A DNA stretch of 10,382 nucleotides, taken from Thermoplasmata archaeon. GTDB lineage: Archaea; Thermoplasmatota; Thermoplasmata; Thermoplasmatales; GCA-001856825. The first letter of the stretch is position 1, and each line of letters starts with the position of its first letter. Below the pieces are notes generated by a model. The model did not search any database, was not told the origin of the DNA, and saw nothing but the letters and a program-made list of their open reading frames with translations. The DNA lies in the NCBI GenBank assembly GCA_021831005.1, contig JAKBNO010000051.1:1-10382 (forward strand), read 5' to 3'. Below are positions 5,173-10,382 of this stretch, one piece after another. A program made the translations under genes and the position numbers.

Positions 5173-7590
5173 ATGAAAAGAGAATCAACTTTCGGAAGGA
5201 TCGGAGGCGTACTTTCGGATGAGATCTCGTTAAGAATACTGGGAATGTTATCTAAGAAACCTCTGTTCGTAAAGAACATTGCTCACTCGGTTGGAATGCA
5301 CGAGTCCCACACATCAGAAAGAATTTCGTCCATGAGGAAGCTCGGTTTGATTGACTACAGGTGGGTGAGAGTGAATGATAGAAACGTAAAGGAGTACTTC
5401 CTTACCACCAAGAAAATTGAGATTTCTTTTTCATCCGGTGAACCGTCGTTCGTTATAAAGAAGAAGGACTACTCGGCGAAAGCACACTCCCTGAAATTCA
5501 TCGATTTTTCTCCTCCTAAGATCAGGACGTTCGTGGGAAGAGAGGAGGAGTTAAGAGCCCTCAAGGAAAAATCTAAGGTGTTCATAAGTGGTATTTCCGG
5601 TATAGGTAAGACTTCACTGGCAGCCAAACATACAAGTGGACTAAAGGAACCGATCTTTTGGCATGCTATCCGAGAGGTCGATTCGCTCGAATATCTCCTT
5701 ACGAAGATTTCTTCATTTCTTGACCACATCGGAAGGAAGAATTTGAGCAGAATGATAGCAATTGGTGCAAGCAAGAGGATGGTAATCGACTACTGCATAT
5801 CAGAGATGAGAAAAGTCAACTCAGTCATTGTCATCGACGATTTCCAGCTATGTTCAGACAAGAATATTACTGGACTTATCCGGGACATAAGCCTATCGGA
5901 GCCTAGTCTTAAAATCATCGTAATCTCTAAGGAGGTCTCACCCCCAACCAACGGGTATTTTGTCTTAAATCTTAAAGGACTGAACTTTGATGAATCACGT
6001 GCGCTTCTTTCAGGCGCTGGGAAGAAGCATGACGCTACGACAATTTCCTCTCTTGGAGGATATCCCTTAGCTCTTTCCCTAGTTGGAAAGATATCTGAGG
6101 AGAAGATAACTCTTGAGACTCTCACTTCAGTTTTGGCTATAGAGATAGTAGAGTATCTCGATAATTCTGTGAGAGAGACTCTTCTGTGGGCGGCTGCTTT
6201 TCGCGAAGCCTTTTCGCTTGAGGAACTGAATTACGCTCTAGAGAGAGATGCTGGAAGTGACCTGCAAGTCCTGGTAAATAAGGGATTGATTTCTACCCGC
6301 TCAAGGTCTTACTACGTACACGAATTTGTGAGAAGTGTTGCTGCATCATTGCAGAGCGACCCAATGGAGATTCACAGGAGACTAGGTAACTATTATGCAT
6401 CAGACCACTCACCCACCTCCACGATAGAGGCAATCTATCACTTTGGTGAATCTAGAGAATCTGGTTCCCTCATTAAACTGATCAAGACAAACGCAGCTCT
6501 TCTGGTTGATTCTGGTTTTTCCGAACCGCTCCTCACAGTTCTCAATCACCTAAAAAAGATAGAACGCGACCCCTTAGCAAGAGGATGGATTCTTCTGTGG
6601 GTGGCAAAGATAGAACAAATGGGTAGGAATTACACTCTCGCAATGGAGCTTTCTGAAGAGATAATCGGTATTGCAAAAAATGCAGATAAAGAGCTTGGCA
6701 TAAGAGCGTCCTTATGGTTGGGGCAGACGCTCAATACTGTCGGGAAGAATGATGCATCCCTCAAGATCCTTCAGAAATCACTAACCGTCACAAGGAGAAA
6801 GCTCAGTAAGGAAGATCTTGAAGCCGATATACTGTATTCGCTCAACTGGACCCTTTGTGACTTGGGAAAGTTAGATTCTGCCCAATCTTACCTTTCACAA
6901 GCAATAGAGCTCTATGGAAAAATAGGGGACAAGAGAAATTATTATGCAGCCATATTTTACAGAGGTTACAATGATTATCTCCGCGGGAAATTCGAGAGCG
7001 CAATAAAGGATATGGACGTTGCCTACTCCGGGCTCTTTGAAATGAATCGCATTATCAGCGCTGCGGCGTGTCTGTTGCATAAGGCCTTTGCCCTCTGGCG
7101 ACAGGGAGATTCCCGGAATGCCATCCTCATCCTAAGTAAATCTATCCAGATGTACAGAGATCAAAACGAGAAACTTGGAGAGGAGCACCTGAGACTCTCG
7201 CTCAGCTATAGAGCGATTATTAACTCATTCAAAGGGAGGATTGAGAGGGCTGAGAAAGACCTTGCGGAAGCCGAGTCCTTTAGGCGAGGGAAAGATGACA
7301 ACCTGGCAAACATGAGTGAAGGAATGGCCAGAGGGATCATAAATGCACACAAGAAGAACTGGCTCATTTCAGACCATAATTTTGCCATGGCAGAAAGAGC
7401 AGCCGAGATTGAGGCAGATCACTATTTCCTTTGTGAGGCCAAGAAATGGAGAGGCTGGATGCTGATGCAGAAAGGGTCTGTCCGGCAAGCGATGAAGAAG
7501 TTTGAAGAGGTTAGAAGTCTTGCCGTTATGTACGGAATGAAAGTGTTCTTGGATGATATTGCACAACTGATTGCGGAGTCTAAAAAGTAG
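5173..7590 (+). CDS. Winged-helix / STAND NTPase / TPR regulator-like protein
   Basis: An 805-residue cytoplasmic protein built like a signal-activated STAND ATPase. Residues about 12-78 form an ArsR-type winged helix: LRILGMLSKKP, a recognition-helix region around HESHTSERISSMRKLGLIDY, and a wing near KEYFLTT. FVGREEEL (120-127) leads into the NTPase with Walker A GISGIGKTS (140-148) and Walker B VIVIDD (218-223). A sensor-like LKIIVISKE follows (246-254), then GGYPLAL (295-301), the GxP motif of NB-ARC/MalT-like enzymes. A helical linker follows, and from about residue 468 to the end there are about eight TPR-like helical pairs. The family pattern is ligand binding to the TPRs, ATP-driven assembly and action by the effector domain, here probably DNA binding. 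ATG 5173 is preferred over TTG 5167, with a weak GGTTGA site just before it. Target and inducer are unknown. Confidence 0.88.
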   Translation: MKRESTFGRIGGVLSDEISLRILGMLSKKPLFVKNIAHSVGMHESHTSERISSMRKLGLIDYRWVRVNDRNVKEYFLTTKKIEISFSSGEPSFVIKKKDYSAKAHSLKFIDFSPPKIRTFVGREEELRALKEKSKVFISGISGIGKTSLAAKHTSGLKEPIFWHAIREVDSLEYLLTKISSFLDHIGRKNLSRMIAIGASKRMVIDYCISEMRKVNSVIVIDDFQLCSDKNITGLIRDISLSEPSLKIIVISKEVSPPTNGYFVLNLKGLNFDESRALLSGAGKKHDATTISSLGGYPLALSLVGKISEEKITLETLTSVLAIEIVEYLDNSVRETLLWAAAFREAFSLEELNYALERDAGSDLQVLVNKGLISTRSRSYYVHEFVRSVAASLQSDPMEIHRRLGNYYASDHSPTSTIEAIYHFGESRESGSLIKLIKTNAALLVDSGFSEPLLTVLNHLKKIERDPLARGWILLWVAKIEQMGRNYTLAMELSEEIIGIAKNADKELGIRASLWLGQTLNTVGKNDASLKILQKSLTVTRRKLSKEDLEADILYSLNWTLCDLGKLDSAQSYLSQAIELYGKIGDKRNYYAAIFYRGYNDYLRGKFESAIKDMDVAYSGLFEMNRIISAAACLLHKAFALWRQGDSRNAILILSKSIQMYRDQNEKLGEEHLRLSLSYRAIINSFKGRIERAEKDLAEAESFRRGKDDNLANMSEGMARGIINAHKKNWLISDHNFAMAERAAEIEADHYFLCEAKKWRGWMLMQKGSVRQAMKKFEEVRSLAVMYGMKVFLDDIAQLIAESKK

Positions 7591-7634
7591 ATTGCGGTTA
7601 CGAGAACTCAACCTTGGATCAGTGGTTGAAGGAA

Positions 7635-7649
7635 CCAACACAGTGTTGG
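7635..7649. repeat. Hairpin after the STAND gene
   Basis: CCAACA-CAG-TGTTGG is a perfect 6-pair stem with a 3-base loop about 45 bases beyond the stop, followed by ATTTATT. It may end or protect the STAND transcript. The rest of the gap up to the next promoter shows nothing recognisable. Confidence 0.35.
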
Positions 7650-7773
7650 ATTTATTCGTAAACAAATTAATCTCACTTTAGCTCTGTTATTTCAATGACG
7701 GGGTAGAAAGTACTGGCTAATGCAAAGTGCATGGTCGCTGGTCCGGAATTACCCGAATGAAGTAAAACCACCC

Positions 7774-7781
7774 CTTAAATA
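7774..7781 (+). promoter_or_regulatory. TATA box of the beta-helix gene
   Basis: CTTAAATA is centred 26 bases before GTG 7804. Spacing this exact supports a leaderless mRNA that begins with GTG, and it fixes the start codon. Confidence 0.68.
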
Positions 7782-7803
7782 GTCAACACCGCCTATTAAC
7801 AAC

Positions 7804-8916
7804 GTGAAAACTTTAGTTAAGCCGGCGACTATTGTTCTTGCGTTCCTCCTGATGGGAGGTTTTCTGTTTGTTACTACTGCAAACAGCTCCGCTCAGGCAC
7901 CTGCCTCAGGATCGATAGGAATAGGAAATCTTACTGCGAGGGTAATAGCTTATCCAGGAGAGATAATAAGCGGGCAAGTGAACGCTACGGGCTACACCTT
8001 TGGAGTCTACATTGGACCGGGGGTTACAGGCGTGTTGATATATCATGCCCACATATTCGGTGCTGATGATCACGGGATCGTTGCAGTGGATACATCCGGT
8101 ATATCAGTAATGTACAGCAACATAAGCTATGACGTTCTCCATCCAGTCCCATCCATACTTGACCATAAGGCTGTAGGGTTCTACGGTGTTTCCAACTCCT
8201 ACATCATTGGAAACACTATAACACACAATGTCGGTGACGGCGGAATCGCAGTGTACAGCAGTTCGTCCTTGGTTCCAACCGGACTACCGATACCAAATGC
8301 GAATTCGAGTGGTGACAACAATTTTATTGCAGACAACTACGTGGCCAATGACGCATCTGGCTGCGGAATAGTTGTGGCAGCTTGGGGGCCAGGCATGAGC
8401 GTCTCCAACAACTGGATATTCAGAAACACAGTAATAGGTTCTATTCTCACACCGCATGGACCGACTGGTTTCAACGTCGGAACGATAGTAGTCGCTGCAG
8501 ATTTCCCCTTCTCCAGGGCTGTAGACAACGTTGTCCTTAACAACACAGTTATAGGCGGTCTGGAGGACGGCATCATAGTCAATGCAGTGGCACCAGGTGC
8601 GGCGGACATTGGAAACGAGATATGGGCTAACTATGTGGAACTCGGAGCGTTCCAGAGGATCAACAACCCACCATTCGACAACGCATCTGATCTCGACTTG
8701 GCTCCTGCGCCCAACGCAATCGCAATCATCGCAGACATGACGCCACAGAACACACATCCAGCTCCGCCCGTAGCTCAGGGGAACACGGTTATTGACAATA
8801 TAATAGTCAACGAAGCGGTAGGAATATGGGTTGCAAACGCAAACGGAGGTCTCTACTTAGACAACACGTTCCAAAACGTTACGATAAATTTCCAGTCATT
8901 CACCGGTGTAGGGTGA
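7804..8916 (+). CDS. Secreted parallel beta-helix repeat protein
   Basis: A 370-residue exported protein. Residues 1-32 are a clear Sec signal peptide: basic start, hydrophobic core (about 8-24) and an AQA cleavage site before P33. The mature part consists of short beta-strand repeats rich in Asn, Gly, Val and Ile (for example NSYIIGNTITHN, NNFIADNYVAND, DNVVLNNTVIGG). This is the pattern of right-handed parallel beta-helix proteins such as NosD-like proteins and polysaccharide-active enzymes. Many N-X-S/T sites suggest glycosylation outside the cell. No C-terminal membrane anchor or sorting signal is visible, so it is probably released or held in the surface layer. I see no clear catalytic motif, so enzyme or structural role is open. 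The start is a GTG fixed by the TATA box 26 bases upstream. Confidence 0.83.
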   Translation: MKTLVKPATIVLAFLLMGGFLFVTTANSSAQAPASGSIGIGNLTARVIAYPGEIISGQVNATGYTFGVYIGPGVTGVLIYHAHIFGADDHGIVAVDTSGISVMYSNISYDVLHPVPSILDHKAVGFYGVSNSYIIGNTITHNVGDGGIAVYSSSSLVPTGLPIPNANSSGDNNFIADNYVANDASGCGIVVAAWGPGMSVSNNWIFRNTVIGSILTPHGPTGFNVGTIVVAADFPFSRAVDNVVLNNTVIGGLEDGIIVNAVAPGAADIGNEIWANYVELGAFQRINNPPFDNASDLDLAPAPNAIAIIADMTPQNTHPAPPVAQGNTVIDNIIVNEAVGIWVANANGGLYLDNTFQNVTINFQSFTGVG

Positions 8917-9059
8917 CGAGCACGTCGAAGCGGATGCAATGTCTCACAAAATACGGGTAACTGCGATGGTACGGGAAGTGTTTCCATTAGGATGAAGCGT
9001 GTTAGCGAATAGGTTCCACGATGTTGAATGGAGGCTTAGGAAGAGAACCAAGGACAAGA

Positions 9060-9067
9060 CTTTAAGA
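9060..9067 (+). promoter_or_regulatory. TATA box of the paired membrane genes
   Basis: CTTTAAGA lies about 83 bases before ATG 9147. A start near 9089 would give a leader of about 58 bases carrying the ribosome binding site at 9138. No other feature is seen in the stretch from 8917 to here. Confidence 0.45.
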
Positions 9068-9137
9068 ATCAAGCAGCCGATAGTTCTGTCTCTTTGGTTT
9101 GCCTTCATTCGACTATCCGACAGATCGACCTATTAGT

Positions 9138-9142
9138 GGTGA
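9138..9142 (+). promoter_or_regulatory. Ribosome binding site before ATG 9147
   Basis: GGTGA (in AGTGGTGA) ends 4 bases before ATG 9147. It favours this ATG over the in-frame TTG at 9099, which has no such site. Confidence 0.65.
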
Positions 9143-9146
9143 AAAA

Positions 9147-9725
9147 ATGCAGGAAGATATCCAGAATTTCCAGAATGTTGATTGGAAGAAGATATTTGTG
9201 AGGGGTCTACCCATGCTCATCGTACCCGTTGCAATCCTTATTTTAATTATTCTCGCGAAGAGTTTCTACTTTCTCGAGTACTTTCACGTTGCTTCGGGCT
9301 CAGCTTGGACCGGAATGGATCTTGTCATGGGCATATTCTTTGGCTACATCATGGCTGGATTATCACCAAAACAAAGAGGAGAGGTTGCAATAAGACTCAC
9401 TCCTGTAATGCTTTTCTTTATGCCATCGATCGCCACAACCACTATAACCGCTGGACTCTACCTCATACGACCTCTGGGTATATCCATATTCAATCCCTAT
9501 TTCATCGCGGTTGGGGTCATCGTAATCGTAATGATGATTCAGGGATTTGGAATATTCCTACCCAATGAACTGAGAGTGTACCTCGAGATAGTGTACGGGT
9601 CGAGAGATGTCGGAAAAATAGTTAGGCTAACCATGATGAACCTACGGCTATCGTTGATTCAGCTCATCCTTCAGATAGTTCTCATCCTCTTCATGGCACA
9701 CTTTGCAACGGGTGTACCTTTATGA
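9147..9725 (+). CDS. Hypothetical membrane protein, first of a paralogous pair
   Basis: A 192-residue integral membrane protein. Hydrophobic segments fall at about residues 21-38, 44-70, 85-107, 117-138 and 168-188. Shared with the next gene at constant spacing are H47, the W54-T-G triplet, D58, the pattern LSPxxRxxVAIRxxP (72-86) and FFMP (90-93), plus a PN pair (139-140) and an IQLxxQI stretch near the end. A histidine in a helix followed by WTGxD recalls small membrane heme or metal proteins, and the overall look is similar to bacterial DUF2269/CopD-like proteins, but I cannot assign a family. The start is ATG 9147 on the strength of its GGTGA site. Its stop overlaps the next ATG by 4 bases, so the two products are probably made together and may form a heterodimer. 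Confidence 0.8.
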   Translation: MQEDIQNFQNVDWKKIFVRGLPMLIVPVAILILIILAKSFYFLEYFHVASGSAWTGMDLVMGIFFGYIMAGLSPKQRGEVAIRLTPVMLFFMPSIATTTITAGLYLIRPLGISIFNPYFIAVGVIVIVMMIQGFGIFLPNELRVYLEIVYGSRDVGKIVRLTMMNLRLSLIQLILQIVLILFMAHFATGVPL

Positions 9726-10270
9726 CAACAAACTCGCAGCATGGAGTCGTAAGCCGTATGGGAATTATCTCCGTGTTAGTCCCCCTGATTGCCGTCGTCG
9801 CTGCTCTGGTGATCCGAAATCTGCTCATCTTGGACTATGTACACATTCTGCTTGGGGCAATATGGACTGGAGTGGACGTATTCTTCGGAGTCATCTTCCG
9901 ACTAGTATTTAGAGAACTGAGCCCAGATACCAGAGCTTCTGTCGCAATCCGGATGGCTCCGGCTACTCTATTCTTCATGCCTACCGCATCAATACTCACG
10001 CCTCTAGTTGGCTACTATCTCGCCATCCGTGAAAATGTATGGGATCCGACCAGCGGTCTTTTCACATGGATTTTCACAGTCGGAATTCTTTTGGTAGTTA
10101 CAGGCTTCCTTACAGTGTTTCCAAACTCACTCCTTATAGCACGTTCTGGGAAAACTGATGATATAACACTCAAACGGCGTTTATCATGGATAAGTAATGG
10201 TGCTTTGATTCAACTAGCCTTCCAGATTGTGATAATAAGCTTGATGGCGGTCATCGTTGTCTTCCACTAG
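9722..10270 (+). CDS. Hypothetical membrane protein, second of a paralogous pair
   Basis: A 182-residue membrane protein clearly related to the preceding gene. H41, W48-T-G, D52, LSPxxRxxVAIRxxP (66-80) and FFMP (84-87) all sit exactly 6 residues earlier than in the partner, then PN at 134-135 and IQLAFQI near the end. Hydrophobic segments are at about 14-31, 38-64, 79-102, 115-137 and 160-181. It differs in the loop after helix 3, which is longer and charged (RENVWDPTSG), and in a basic loop before the last helix (KRRLSW). ATG 9722 overlaps the upstream TGA as ATGA. A weak GGGTG lies 7 bases before it, so translation is probably coupled. The shared residues point to one tandem duplication with retained function. 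Confidence 0.8.
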   Translation: MTTNSQHGVVSRMGIISVLVPLIAVVAALVIRNLLILDYVHILLGAIWTGVDVFFGVIFRLVFRELSPDTRASVAIRMAPATLFFMPTASILTPLVGYYLAIRENVWDPTSGLFTWIFTVGILLVVTGFLTVFPNSLLIARSGKTDDITLKRRLSWISNGALIQLAFQIVIISLMAVIVVFH

Positions 10271-10346
10271 CTAAGTTCTGAGAATTGTGAGAACACACCA
10301 TTCCTTCACGTGCAGGATTTGCAGCCAGTAGTCTTGAGAGGAATAG

Positions 10347-10355
10347 ATTTAAAAA
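10347..10355 (+). promoter_or_regulatory. TATA box of a gene beginning at the right edge
   Basis: ATTTAAAAA lies just over 100 bases after the last membrane gene ends. An ATG occupies the final three bases of the window (10380-10382), about 28 bases downstream of the box, which fits a leaderless start of a further plus-strand gene. A second ATG at 10370 is about 18 bases away, too close. Nothing of the product can be read. Confidence 0.45.
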
Positions 10356-10382
10356 TGGAATTTTGTTGAATGTCGAGGGATG

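Noticed and set aside
8284..8757. Minus-strand reading frame of 157 codons
   Set aside because: It is antisense to the beta-helix gene, whose repetitive Asn/Gly-rich codons leave open frames on the other strand; no start signals are present.
9099..9146. 16-codon upstream extension of the first paired membrane gene from a TTG
   Set aside because: The TTG has no ribosome binding site, while ATG 9147 has a well-spaced GGTGA. The extension adds no shared sequence with the paralogue.
1..10382. CRISPR array, insertion sequence or prophage
   Set aside because: No regularly spaced repeats, transposase, integrase or phage-like gene was seen, and the tRNA-Arg gene has no integrase or duplicated 3' end beside it.

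Overview
The window looks like ordinary chromosome from an archaeon, most likely a Thermoplasmata-type euryarchaeon. The evidence is: TATA boxes centred about 25-27 bases upstream of start codons with no room for a leader (leaderless transcripts); GGTGA-type ribosome binding sites in front of later genes of operons; an RNase P RNA whose gene ends just before the scpB promoter; a tRNA gene without an encoded CCA; and a DUF973-like membrane protein, a family I associate with Thermoplasma and Sulfolobus relatives. The lineage is inferred from these traits, not from a database match.

Left part (1-2755, minus strand). Reading leftward there is a histidine-phosphatase/phosphoglycerate-mutase-like gene, then the RNase P RNA gene (rnpB) filling a gap of about 370 bases, then scpB (chromosome condensation) and purD (purine synthesis; it runs off the left edge). 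scpB and purD overlap by 4 bases and form one transcription unit. Each of the other two has its own TATA box.

Middle (2787-5031, plus strand). A tRNA-Arg(UCU) is followed by an AT-rich gap of about 400 bases with small inverted repeats. Then comes a compact three-gene membrane operon: a DUF973-like five-helix protein, a four-helix protein overlapping it by 4 bases, and a single-pass protein with an extracellular domain. The third gene appears to be broken by a frameshift: a well-placed ATG with a strong ribosome binding site opens a frame that stops after 19 codons, while the rest of the protein lies in the +1 frame.

Right part (5173-10382, plus strand). A large (805 aa) regulator-like protein combines an N-terminal winged helix, a STAND/NB-ARC-type NTPase and about eight TPR-like repeats. 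A secreted parallel beta-helix protein with a leaderless GTG start follows. Last comes a pair of overlapping, paralogous membrane proteins sharing a conserved His, WTG, Asp and FFMP pattern. A promoter for a further gene sits at the right edge.

The left part is housekeeping. The right two-thirds is mostly membrane, surface and signalling genes of unknown function, and the STAND protein is the obvious candidate regulator among them. I see no mobile element, CRISPR array or prophage.
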